From Mycolicibacterium sp. MU0053 (GTDB lineage: Bacteria > Actinomycetota > Actinomycetes > Mycobacteriales > Mycobacteriaceae): 64,000 bases of DNA. This document shows, piece after piece, positions 1 through 7,257 of this stretch. The notes below the pieces were generated by a model that saw only the letters and a list, made by a program, of their open reading frames with translations, was not told the origin of the DNA and did not search any database. The DNA lies in contig NZ_OY726397.1 of assembly GCF_963378095.1 (NCBI RefSeq), forward strand, positions 4,340,001-4,404,000, read 5' to 3'. Within the stretch, counting starts at the first letter, position 1; every line of letters starts with the position of its first letter. The translations under genes and the position numbers were made by a program.

Positions 1-41
1 TCGTCGCCCCACTGGGCGCCGATGAGGACGATTGCCGGCAT
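1..41 (-). CDS. purA: Adenylosuccinate synthetase, N-terminal end (partial)
   Basis: Reading the minus strand from the ATG at 41 gives MPAIVLIGAQWGD, the highly conserved start of adenylosuccinate synthetase, which joins IMP and aspartate using GTP on the way to AMP. Only 13 codons are inside the window; the rest lies to the left. An AGGAG ribosome site sits just before the start (minus-strand AGGAGAA then ATG). The gene diverges from the next one at 111, so the shared 69-bp gap must hold both promoters. Purine biosynthesis is the family role; the call rests on the N-terminal signature alone, plus its expected place beside the Rv0358/Rv0359 homologues. Confidence 0.85.
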   Translation of the reverse strand, partial: MPAIVLIGAQWGD

Positions 42-110
42 GGCATTTCTCCTGGTTATTGTGTTCCAGCCGGTGACCCACCTTATCCGAGTGCGGGAGC
101 AGGAGCTGCG

Positions 111-719
111 TTGACTGTTGTGTTGCTGTTCGGCGGCCGCCGGGCACCCCGCCCACTCCGCGCCGTGCCGGGCGTTGCTGTCGGCACCGGGAGCGCGGCC
201 ACCGAGGCCATCGATGCGGCCACCGCGACCAATGGCCGGGTGGTCGTGGTGGGCTCCCCCGCCGACCTGGCCGCGGTGCTGACCCGGCTGCTCAAGACCG
301 AGCGGCTCGACGTCGAGGTCGCCCACGTGCGCCGGTCATTCCGCGCCCGCCGCGCGCTGACCGGTGCGGCACAACGGATTCCGTTGATCCGCGACGAGAC
401 TGGCACGGTGCTGGTCGGCGCGGCGCGCTGGTTGCCGCCGCCGGAGGCCGACGGGCTGGTGGGCGAGGGCATCGTCGACGACTCGGTGTTGTTCGACGGG
501 ACCGTGACCGAGGTCCGGATCGAGCCGATACCGACCGTGCCGGGGTTGCGGGCGCGGGTCCTGATGCCCCGATCGAGCCGCACCGGCTGGCTGGTGGGGC
601 GCGCCGCACAGCTGGGCACCACGGGCGCGTCGGTGGTCCGCGACGGCGTGCCGGTGCCCCGTCCGGTGCGTCGCTCGACGTTCTACCGGCACATCCAGGG
701 CTGGCTGCGGGTGTCATGA
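111..719 (+). CDS. Conserved mycobacterial protein, Rv0358-like
   Basis: A 202-residue protein starting at TTG (111), preceded at close spacing by AGGAG (101-105). It begins TVVLLFGGRRAPRPL and contains no membrane segment, signal peptide or catalytic motif that I recognise; the sequence is rich in Arg, Val and Ala. Its stop codon overlaps the start of the membrane protease gene that follows (ATGA at 716-719), so the two are translationally coupled. By position between purA and an M50 protease it corresponds to M. tuberculosis Rv0358, which to my knowledge has no assigned function. A weak SigA-like promoter (TTGTGT at 59-64, TTATCC at 83-88, 18-bp spacer) may drive the pair. Confidence 0.8.
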   Translation: MTVVLLFGGRRAPRPLRAVPGVAVGTGSAATEAIDAATATNGRVVVVGSPADLAAVLTRLLKTERLDVEVAHVRRSFRARRALTGAAQRIPLIRDETGTVLVGAARWLPPPEADGLVGEGIVDDSVLFDGTVTEVRIEPIPTVPGLRARVLMPRSSRTGWLVGRAAQLGTTGASVVRDGVPVPRPVRRSTFYRHIQGWLRVS

Positions 720-1495
720 GGACCCGGCGGCCGGCGGTGCGCCCCAGCCCGGTTTTCCTGCTGATCCTGGCGGTCACCGGCCTCGGCGGCGCGCTGGCCT
801 GGGTTTCGGGCGCCGTCGGGGCGTCGAATCCGCCGCTGGCACATGCCGGGGTGTTCCTGTTCGTGATCGCGGGCTGGGTGGTCTCGCTGTGCCTGCACGA
901 ATTCGGCCACGCGTACACCGCGTGGCGGTTCGGCGACCATGACGTGGCCGGCCGTGGCTACCTCACGCTGAACCCGCTGAAGTACTCCCACCCGATGTTG
1001 TCGCTGGGGTTACCGCTGCTGTTCATCGCGTTGGGCGGCATCGGCCTGCCCGGCGGCGCGGTGTGGCTGCGTACCGGCGCGATGACCAAGGCGCAGCGCA
1101 CCGTGGTGAGCCTGGCCGGACCGTTCGCCAATCTGGTGCTGGCGGTCCTGTTGCTGGGCGCCGGCCGGGTCCTCGCGACCCCCGAGCGGTCGGTGTTCTG
1201 GGCGGGCGTGGCGGTCCTGGGCCTGCTGCAGGTGATGGCGGTCGTGCTCAACCTGCTACCGGTGCCGGGCCTGGACGGCTACGGCGCGCTGGAACCGCAC
1301 CTGAGCCCGGAGACCCAGCGCGCCCTGACCGGCTTCAAGCAGTGGGGTGTGCTGCTGTTGGTGCTGGTCCTGCTGGCGTCGCCGCTCAACCAGTGGTTCT
1401 TCGGTCTGGTCTACCGCCTCTACGCGCTGCTCGGCGGCGTCGGCGCGTTGGCCTCGGCGGGCTTCGACCTGGCGCTGTTCTGGTCGCTGCGCTGA
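716..1495 (+). CDS. M50-family (site-2-protease-like) membrane metalloprotease
   Basis: A 259-residue polytopic membrane protein. The zinc motif HEFGH is at residues 61-65 inside a hydrophobic segment, and the second conserved element of this family (NLLPVPGLDGYG, with the metal-ligand Asp) appears further on, after an SLAGPFANL stretch. These are the hallmarks of intramembrane site-2-type proteases, which cleave substrates within the membrane. It corresponds to Rv0359. The length is short for the family, with no PDZ domain, so it belongs to the minimal subgroup. It is translationally coupled to the upstream Rv0358-like gene through an ATGA overlap, which suggests that protein works with the protease. 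The substrate is unknown. Confidence 0.85.
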   Translation: MRTRRPAVRPSPVFLLILAVTGLGGALAWVSGAVGASNPPLAHAGVFLFVIAGWVVSLCLHEFGHAYTAWRFGDHDVAGRGYLTLNPLKYSHPMLSLGLPLLFIALGGIGLPGGAVWLRTGAMTKAQRTVVSLAGPFANLVLAVLLLGAGRVLATPERSVFWAGVAVLGLLQVMAVVLNLLPVPGLDGYGALEPHLSPETQRALTGFKQWGVLLLVLVLLASPLNQWFFGLVYRLYALLGGVGALASAGFDLALFWSLR

Positions 1496-1529
1496 CGCGC
1501 CCGCGCGACCCTGCTTGCAAACCATGCAG

Positions 1530-1545
1530 GAATACGCATACATTC
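1530..1545. promoter_or_regulatory. Leaderless promoter with an overlapping ArsR-type half-palindrome
   Basis: TTGCAA (1515-1520) and TACATT (1539-1544) form a SigA-like promoter with an 18-bp spacer. The -10 ends 7 nt before the ATG at 1552, so the transcript probably starts at or next to the start codon. Across the spacer and -10 lies GAAT-N8-ATTC (1530-1545), an interrupted dyad like those bound by metal-sensing ArsR/SmtB proteins such as NmtR and KmtR. The regulator is inferred, not identified; no ArsR gene is in the window. Confidence 0.4.
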
Positions 1546-1551
1546 GAGCCC

Positions 1552-2439
1552 ATGGGTGCCGGCCACGAACACAGTCACACTGACACCAGGGTCAGTCGGA
1601 TGCTCATCGCGGCGGGCATTCTGGCGGTCTTCTTCGTCCTGGAACTGACCACCGCGCTGATGATCAACTCGATCGCGCTGCTGGCCGACGCCGGTCACAT
1701 GCTCACCGACCTGGTCGCGATGTTCATGGGCCTGACCGCGGTGTTGCTGGCCAAACACGGTCCGGTCGCGCCCGGGCGGACCTACGGCTGGCACCGCGCC
1801 GAGGTGTTCACCGCGGTGGCCAACGCGGCGCTGCTGCTCGGGGTCGCCGGATTCATCCTGTACGAGGCGATCGACCGGCTCGGCGACGCGCCGGCGGTGC
1901 CCGGCGTCCCGCTGATCGTCGTCGCGCTGGCGGGACTGGTCGCCAACGGCGCGGTGGTGTTGCTGCTGCGGGCGGATTCGCAGCACAGCCTCGCGGTCAA
2001 GGGCGCCTACATGGAGGTCATCGCCGACACCCTGGGCAGCGTCGGCGTGCTGATCGCCGGCATCGTCACCGTCACCACCGGGTGGGCGTACGCCGACGTG
2101 GTGGTCGCGGTCCTGGTGGCGCTGTGGGTGCTGCCGCGGGCGTTCTCGCTGGCCCGGACCGCCCTGCGGATCCTGTCCGAGTCGTCGCCGCCCCACATCG
2201 ACGTCGACGAGCTGCGGTCCGCGCTGCAAGCCGTCGACGGCGTCAGCGAGGTGCACGACCTGCACGTCTGGACCCTGGTCCCGGGGCGAGACATGGCCAC
2301 GGCGCACCTGACCAGCGGCGCCGATTCGGCCCGGGTGCTCGTCGATGCGCGCGCGGTGCTGGCCGCCCGCGGCCTCGCGCATGCGACCGTGCAGGTGGAG
2401 CCGCCGGGCGGGGCCACCGACTGCGGCGCCGACTGTTAG
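1552..2439 (+). CDS. Cation diffusion facilitator (zinc/cobalt-type metal efflux)
   Basis: A 295-residue CDF transporter. I chose ATG 1552, not the far-upstream frame opening, because it lies right after a promoter and gives the expected His-rich N-terminus (MGAGHEHSHTD). Six transmembrane segments follow. The metal-site motif appears in LLADAGHMLTD (H-x3-D), and the C-terminal domain has the family motif VHDLHVWTLVPG. CDF proteins exchange divalent metal for protons and lower cytoplasmic zinc, cobalt or similar ions. The gene ends in tail-to-tail overlap with the DUF3151 gene. A palindrome over the promoter suggests induction by metal. Exact metal specificity cannot be read from sequence. 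Confidence 0.92.
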   Translation: MGAGHEHSHTDTRVSRMLIAAGILAVFFVLELTTALMINSIALLADAGHMLTDLVAMFMGLTAVLLAKHGPVAPGRTYGWHRAEVFTAVANAALLLGVAGFILYEAIDRLGDAPAVPGVPLIVVALAGLVANGAVVLLLRADSQHSLAVKGAYMEVIADTLGSVGVLIAGIVTVTTGWAYADVVVAVLVALWVLPRAFSLARTALRILSESSPPHIDVDELRSALQAVDGVSEVHDLHVWTLVPGRDMATAHLTSGADSARVLVDARAVLAARGLAHATVQVEPPGGATDCGADC

Positions 2440-2852
2440 CTCAGGCCCAGTTCGCGGCGCGCCGCCGGATCGCAGTCGTCCAGCAGGTCCAGGCAGCGCG
2501 CGTGTTCGGCGGTCTCCCCGATCACGTCGGCCGCCCGCGCCAGGGTGGCCACGCAGCGCAGGAAGCCCCGGTTGGGCTCATGCGAGTACGGCACCGGCCC
2601 GTAGCCTTTCCAGCCGTTGCGGCGCAGCTGATCGAGTCCGCGGTGATAGCCGGTGCGGGCATATGCGTAGGCGGTCACCGCCTTGTCGTCCGCGAGCGCC
2701 TGTTCGGCCAGCGTCGCCCAGGCCACCGAGGCCGACGGGTGCGCTGCCGCCACGGTCTCGGGATTCTCACCGGCCGCCAAGCCGTCCTCGGCTTCGATGT
2801 CCCCGGGAAGCAAAACCGGGTCTGGCCCTAAAAGATCACCCATCCGTGTCAT
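2436..2852 (-). CDS. DUF3151 protein, Rv0360c-like
   Basis: A 138-residue soluble protein of the actinobacterial DUF3151 family (MTRMGDLLGPDPVLLPGD at its start; GYGPVPYSHEPNRGFLRCVATLARAADVIGE toward the C-terminus). Two in-frame ATGs (2852 and 2843) are possible; I chose the first. The mid-region is helical and Ala-rich, resembling a repeat-type fold, but I see no catalytic motif. It matches Rv0360c in place and size. Function unknown. It converges on the CDF gene with overlapping stop codons (2436-2439) and diverges from the Rv0361-like gene, with about 118 bp between starts. Confidence 0.8.
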   Translation of the reverse strand: MTRMGDLLGPDPVLLPGDIEAEDGLAAGENPETVAAAHPSASVAWATLAEQALADDKAVTAYAYARTGYHRGLDQLRRNGWKGYGPVPYSHEPNRGFLRCVATLARAADVIGETAEHARCLDLLDDCDPAARRELGLS

Positions 2853-2970
2853 GGCCCCATTGTGCCGTGTGGCCTGGGCAGGAGCGGGACGTGGGCGCAG
2901 CGCTAGGCTGAGTCCGAGTATTTTCACTCCCAGCCCAGCAAGCGCGAAACCGTGGAGGACCGCAGCACCG

Positions 2971-3738
2971 ATGTCGATTCCACCAGGATCCGATCCGGAC
3001 GACGAGTCGAGTCGGCCGGACGAGGACCTCGAGACCGAGATCTTCGAGGCCCAGGACGACCCCGATGCCGGGGCGCCGCTGCCGTCGGTGAACCCGGGCG
3101 AGCGTCGGTTCACCGCGCCCTCGGGCATGGACGACGGCTCCACCCAGATCATCGGGCGGCCGTCGCCGGATCCGGTGACCGAGGTGTTCGGTGCTGTCGA
3201 CGGCGGCGCGGCCGCCCAGGACGTCGGCGATACCGGCCCGAAAGCCGCCACCCCGCAAGCCATTCCACCCCGCCCCGGCGGCCCGAACCCACCCAAGCAG
3301 CGCAGCTGGGGGTGGGTGATCGCGGTGGTGCTGGTGATCGCCGCACTGGTCGCGGTCGCCGTGTTGGTCACCGTGCTGCTGACCCGCGGCACCTCGCTGG
3401 GGACCTCGCAGGAGGACCGGGTTCGCGAGACCATCCGCACCTACGACACCGCGATCGAGAAGGGTGATCTGGCCACCCTGCGCAGCATCACCTGCGGGCA
3501 GACCGCCGACGAGTACCGCAGGGTCGACGAGGCCAAGTGGACCGAGACCCACCAGCGCATCGCCGATGCCGGCCAGTACCCGGTGATCGCCAGCATCGAT
3601 CAGGTGATCGTCAACGACGGCCACGCCGAGGCCAATGTCACGACGTTCGTGGAATACGATCCCAGCACCCGCTCGACCCGCAGCCTCGATCTGCAGTTCC
3701 GCGACGATCAGTGGAAGATCTGCCAGGACGGCAGCTAG
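2971..3738 (+). CDS. Single-pass membrane protein with extracytoplasmic domain, Rv0361-like
   Basis: A 255-residue protein with three parts: an acidic, proline-rich cytoplasmic N-terminus of about 115 residues (SIPPGSDPDDESSRPDEDLE); one transmembrane helix (WGWVIAVVLVIAALVAVAVL); and an outside domain of about 120 residues ending in WKICQDGS. The outside part has the helix-plus-sheet look of DUF4878/lumazine-binding-like domains, with two Cys that could pair (SITCGQ and KICQ). The ATG at 2971 follows GTGGAGGAC, a good ribosome site. It matches Rv0361. Such proteins are common in mycobacterial envelopes, but their role is unknown. Confidence 0.8.
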   Translation: MSIPPGSDPDDESSRPDEDLETEIFEAQDDPDAGAPLPSVNPGERRFTAPSGMDDGSTQIIGRPSPDPVTEVFGAVDGGAAAQDVGDTGPKAATPQAIPPRPGGPNPPKQRSWGWVIAVVLVIAALVAVAVLVTVLLTRGTSLGTSQEDRVRETIRTYDTAIEKGDLATLRSITCGQTADEYRRVDEAKWTETHQRIADAGQYPVIASIDQVIVNDGHAEANVTTFVEYDPSTRSTRSLDLQFRDDQWKICQDGS

Positions 3739-3749
3739 TCAGGGCTGGC

Positions 3750-4379
3750 TCACCACACGCGATTCGATCGGATTGTGTCGAGACGGTAGTCGCTGACCGG
3801 AGTCGTGTAGAGCCGCTCGGCAAGGCCACGCGCTGCAGCTACCGGGCCTCGGGGATCCTGGACGATCTCGCCGCGGGTGTTTCCGTGGCCGACCACCACA
3901 CCGACAAGGTCCTGGTTGAGATAGCGGGTGAGTTCCTGAAACTGGGCGATGACACCCTGCGTGGCGCCGACATAGGTTTCCTCACAAGAGATCAGAACTC
4001 CCACCTTCTTGTCCATGATGTTCGAAACGACGCTGTCCTGCTGGGGTGCGCTGTCCGAGGTGTAGCAGAACAACCGATCGAACACCGTCTTGAGGCGCCC
4101 GGGCATGCCGTAGAAGTAGAGCGGCATGGCATAGATCAGACCAGCCGCGGGAAGCATCTTGTCCAGCAACAACTCTGCGTATCGGTCGTCCAGAGAACAC
4201 TGCTGATCCTCTGGTCGCCGACACCGGCGGCAGTTGTCGAGCATCAGCTGTACGTAGTCGTCAAGGAAGACGTGTTCGACGGTGTGGCCGGCGGAGCCGG
4301 CACCGTCCACGGCGGCGTGCGCCAGCACGTGGGAGTTGCCGTCATGACGCGGGCTGGCGCTGATGATCAAAGTTTTCAT
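3750..4379 (-). CDS. NAD(P)H-dependent FMN reductase-like flavodoxin-fold oxidoreductase
   Basis: A 209-residue protein starting MKTLIISASPRHDGNSHVLA, the phosphate-binding loop of the NADPH-dependent FMN reductase/flavodoxin-like family. PLYFYGMPGRLKTVFDRL is the second FMN-contact motif. Three Cys cluster in CRRCRRPEDQQC, as in the iron-sulfur-flavoprotein-like branch, although the spacing does not fit a standard 4Fe-4S site. It probably reduces a quinone, nitro compound or flavin. It reads in the same direction as, and 71 bp after, the whiB gene and could be its target or co-transcribed. M. tuberculosis has mgtE (Rv0362) in this interval, so this is accessory content. Confidence 0.85.
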   Translation of the reverse strand: MKTLIISASPRHDGNSHVLAHAAVDGAGSAGHTVEHVFLDDYVQLMLDNCRRCRRPEDQQCSLDDRYAELLLDKMLPAAGLIYAMPLYFYGMPGRLKTVFDRLFCYTSDSAPQQDSVVSNIMDKKVGVLISCEETYVGATQGVIAQFQELTRYLNQDLVGVVVGHGNTRGEIVQDPRGPVAAARGLAERLYTTPVSDYRLDTIRSNRVW

Positions 4380-4450
4380 GTTCTGCTGAGTCCTTTGAAG
4401 AAGGTGCACGCGGCGAATGTGGGGCGCTCTCGATATCCGTTCGACATTGC

Positions 4451-4783
4451 CTATCCGTGGCGCTGCAGACCCTCCCCCCGCTCGCGGAGCTCGGCGCGCC
4501 GCACGCGCCGACCGAACGGCCTGGCCGCAGCACCGATACGGTCCCGCTCTTCTTCGGACAGACCGCCCCAGGTCCCGAAGTGCTCGGGGAACCGCAAGGC
4601 GTGCTCGCGGCAACGTCGCCGGACCGGGCACCGCTCACACACCGCCTTGGCATTGAGTTGCCGCGCCCGCCGGCGTCGGCCGCGCTCACCGTCGGGGTGG
4701 AAGAACAGCGGGTCCTGACCGGCGCAGGCGGCGTCGCGTTGCCATCCCCAGGGATCGGTCGGGTCCGGCGCGTGCGGGTTCAT
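4451..4783 (-). CDS. WhiB-family iron-sulfur transcription factor
   Basis: A 110-residue WhiB-like protein. The four cluster cysteines are C20, C49, C52 and C58 (DAACAGQD; CERCPVRRRC), followed by the beta-turn signature GTWGGLSEEER and an Arg-rich C-terminus that would bind the DNA minor groove. WhiB proteins carry an O2/NO-sensitive 4Fe-4S cluster and usually act with the primary sigma factor. Its start overlaps the glutaminase stop codon (ATGA at 4780-4783), and I see no ribosome site of its own, so translation depends on the glutaminase. That arrangement makes it the last gene of the nitrogen operon. I cannot assign it to WhiB1-7; the Arg-rich insertion before C49 is distinctive. Confidence 0.9.
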   Translation of the reverse strand: MNPHAPDPTDPWGWQRDAACAGQDPLFFHPDGERGRRRRARQLNAKAVCERCPVRRRCREHALRFPEHFGTWGGLSEEERDRIGAAARPFGRRVRRAELRERGEGLQRHG

Positions 4784-5697
4784 TCGATCTCGAGCACCTG
4801 CGCCAGCAGCCGCATAAGTCGCAGTCCGCCAATACTATTGGCGGAATCGTCGAGCGCCGGGCCGTAGATGCCGACCCCGGCGCGGCGCGGGACCACGCCG
4901 ATCATCGCGCCCGAGACCCCGCATTTGGCCGGGATGCCCACCTCGCAGGCGTAGCGCCCGGACGCCTCGTACATGCCACTGAACAGCATGAGCCGGCGCA
5001 CCAGTCGCACGTGCCAGGCCTGCAGCATGCGACCGCCCAGGTGCACGTCGACGCCGTCGGCCAACACCCGGCCCGCGCGGGCCAGGTCGACCACGTCGAC
5101 CTCGATGGCGCACATCTGGCAGTACGCCCACAGCAGTTCCTCGACGTCGGTCGAGACCAGGCGGTGGCTGCGCAGAAAATAGCCGAGTGCGCGATTACGG
5201 TCCGAGAGCGCCAGTTCGGACCGGGCCGTGCTGTCGTCGACGGCGATGGTCGGGTTGCCGGTGAGCGCGCGGATGAAGTCGACCACCACCGCGACCCGCT
5301 CCGCGGGCCGCTCGCCCGGCAGCATGTCGACCACCACCAGCGCACCGGCGTTGACAAACGGATTGACGGGCACGCCGGACCCCCGGATGAACGTTTCCAG
5401 CGAGTTGTAGGAGCCGATGCCCTGATCGCGGCCCACCCGCGCGAAGACGTGGTCCTCGCCGCGGTGGTGCAGCGCCAACAACAGCGTGAAGATTTTCACC
5501 ACGCTCTGAATGGTGAACTGGGCGTTGATATTTCCTGCTGTCAGGATCCTGTCGTCACCCAGGTCGACCGCCACCGCAAGGTCGTCGGCGCTGGCCCGGC
5601 CAAGCTCGGGCAGGTAGGTCGAAACCGCCCCGCCCGCGAGGTGCGGGCGTACCTCGTCCACCAGTGTGGTCAACCAGTTCTCTGTAATCACCGTCAT
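4780..5697 (-). CDS. glsA: Glutaminase
   Basis: A 305-residue serine-dependent beta-lactamase-fold glutaminase, the usual bacterial GlsA length. The catalytic S-x-x-K is seen in FTIQSVVKIF, and other family blocks include SGVPVNPFVNAGALVVVD, GIPAKCGVSGAMIGVVP and a GIYGPALDDSANSIGG end. It hydrolyses glutamine to glutamate and ammonia in the cytoplasm. ATG 5697 follows GGCGGATC. It lies 84 bp after the GS-like gene on the same strand and overlaps whiB by 4 bp. A glutaminase next to a GS-type ligase would be a futile cycle if both used glutamine, so one of the pair probably handles another gamma-glutamyl amide. Confidence 0.92.
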   Translation of the reverse strand: MTVITENWLTTLVDEVRPHLAGGAVSTYLPELGRASADDLAVAVDLGDDRILTAGNINAQFTIQSVVKIFTLLLALHHRGEDHVFARVGRDQGIGSYNSLETFIRGSGVPVNPFVNAGALVVVDMLPGERPAERVAVVVDFIRALTGNPTIAVDDSTARSELALSDRNRALGYFLRSHRLVSTDVEELLWAYCQMCAIEVDVVDLARAGRVLADGVDVHLGGRMLQAWHVRLVRRLMLFSGMYEASGRYACEVGIPAKCGVSGAMIGVVPRRAGVGIYGPALDDSANSIGGLRLMRLLAQVLEIE

Positions 5698-5781
5698 GAT
5701 CCGCCGTTTCCGTACCGTGCATTCGCGCGCCCGGTGCGGCCGAAGCCGCACCGGGCGAGTCCGTCTCCGTGGCCAACCGGC

Positions 5782-7152
5782 CTAGTAGTACACCAGGTGA
5801 TCGGCCCGCTCGGCATCGCTGACCGGCAGGTGATCCTTTTCCCATTCCATCCGCTTGGTGGCGGTGTAGTCCTTGATGAAGTCCGCGCTGAAGACCTCGT
5901 GGGTCAGCTCATCTGCCTCGAAGGCCTCGACCGCCTCGAGCAGGGTGCGCGGCAGCCGCGAGATCTCGTCGCGATCCGACGCCAACTCGGTGATGGCCGG
6001 GCCCGGATCGATCTCGTTGGCGATGCCATCGAGTCCGGCCGCCAACAGGAAGGCCCCGGCCAGATAGACATTCGCCGATGCGTCGGGGTTGCGGACCTCG
6101 ATCGCCGGCCGGTTCTCCGGCAGCCGGATCATGCAGGACCGGTTGTTGGGTCCGTAGGCGATCTTGATCGGCGCCCACGACACCGACCCGTCGACGAGCC
6201 TGGGGGTCAGCCGCTTGTAGGAGTTCACCAACGGGTTGGTGATGGCCGTCAAGGCACGGGCATGCTTGAGCAGTCCGCCCACGAAGTACTTGGACTCCTT
6301 GGACCACTCCTCTTCGCCGGGAATGGCGGGATTGCCCAGTCGCAGCACGCTTTCACCCGAGCCATCCACCGAGTACAGGCCGAGGTTGAAGTGCGCACCC
6401 GAACCCCACAGGTTGGCAAAAGGTTTTGGCATGAACGTCACAGCCAGCCCGTGCCGCTTGGCGATCTGGTGCATCATCAACCGGAAAAGCGTTACCCGGT
6501 CCGCCATTGCGAGCAGATCCTGGTAGTAGAAGTCGATCTCGAACTGCCCCACGCCGCCCTCCGCGCCGAGCGCGAACGCCTTGAGTCCGATCTGTTCCAT
6601 GGTCTGCACGACGTCGTCGAGGAAGTCGGCCACGTCGTAGGAGGTTTCGACGTCGTAGGCGGGACTGGGCTCGATGCCGCCGGTGACGGTCAGTGAGCCG
6701 AAGCCGGCCGAGCTGATGTCCTCGGGCCGGTACACGTAGAACTCGGGCTCGATGCCCAGCGTGCAGCGGTAGCCCTGATTCGCCGCGCGCTCGATCTGCT
6801 TCTTCAGGATCGACCGGGGGCACAGCGAGAACGTCTCACCCGAGTCCGACCACATGTCCGAGGCCATCCAGGCAAAGCGGTTGTCCCACGGCAACACGGT
6901 GAGGGTGTCGAGGTCCGGCAGTGCAGTGACCTCTTGCTCGACGGGGTCCATCTCGCCGATTCCATTGATCCCGCGCGGGGTGTACCGCGCGAAGCCCGCC
7001 ATCAGTTCCGGCAGCATGCCCACCGGATGGCTCTTGGCGCGGTTGCGTCCGAAGATGTCGGCCCACGAGGCGGTGACATAACGCACTCCGGCGTCCGCCA
7101 ACTCCTTGGCCTTTGCCGCGTGGGACGGGTCAATTGCGTTGAGGGTATCCAT
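5782..7152 (-). CDS. Glutamine-synthetase-like gamma-glutamyl ligase (GlnT / type III-annotated group)
   Basis: A 456-residue GS-family enzyme. Glutamate- and metal-binding residues are present: E135 and E137 (GIEPEFYV), E198 and E205 (GAEGGVGQFEID), H254 (GSGAHFNLGL), and Arg residues in NNRSCMIRLPENRPAIEVRNPD. The adenylylation-site Tyr segment of GlnA1 (NLYDLP) is absent, so it escapes GlnE control. The N-terminus (VRYVTASWADIFGRNRAKSHPV) resembles the GlnT/gamma-glutamylmethylamide synthetase branch more than housekeeping GlnA. Members of that branch often ligate glutamate to amines. Its neighbours (NCS1 permease, glutaminase, DUF1116) suggest it captures nitrogen released from an imported compound. 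The amine substrate is not predictable from sequence. Confidence 0.85.
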   Translation of the reverse strand: MDTLNAIDPSHAAKAKELADAGVRYVTASWADIFGRNRAKSHPVGMLPELMAGFARYTPRGINGIGEMDPVEQEVTALPDLDTLTVLPWDNRFAWMASDMWSDSGETFSLCPRSILKKQIERAANQGYRCTLGIEPEFYVYRPEDISSAGFGSLTVTGGIEPSPAYDVETSYDVADFLDDVVQTMEQIGLKAFALGAEGGVGQFEIDFYYQDLLAMADRVTLFRLMMHQIAKRHGLAVTFMPKPFANLWGSGAHFNLGLYSVDGSGESVLRLGNPAIPGEEEWSKESKYFVGGLLKHARALTAITNPLVNSYKRLTPRLVDGSVSWAPIKIAYGPNNRSCMIRLPENRPAIEVRNPDASANVYLAGAFLLAAGLDGIANEIDPGPAITELASDRDEISRLPRTLLEAVEAFEADELTHEVFSADFIKDYTATKRMEWEKDHLPVSDAERADHLVYY

Positions 7153-7257
7153 ATTGCTGTTTCTCGCTTTTCTTCTCTTTATCGGTGTTGAGCAGTTCGT
7201 TAGTTGGGGTAGATGTTGACGGTCACCACCTCTACCGAATACGGGGATTTCAGTGGC

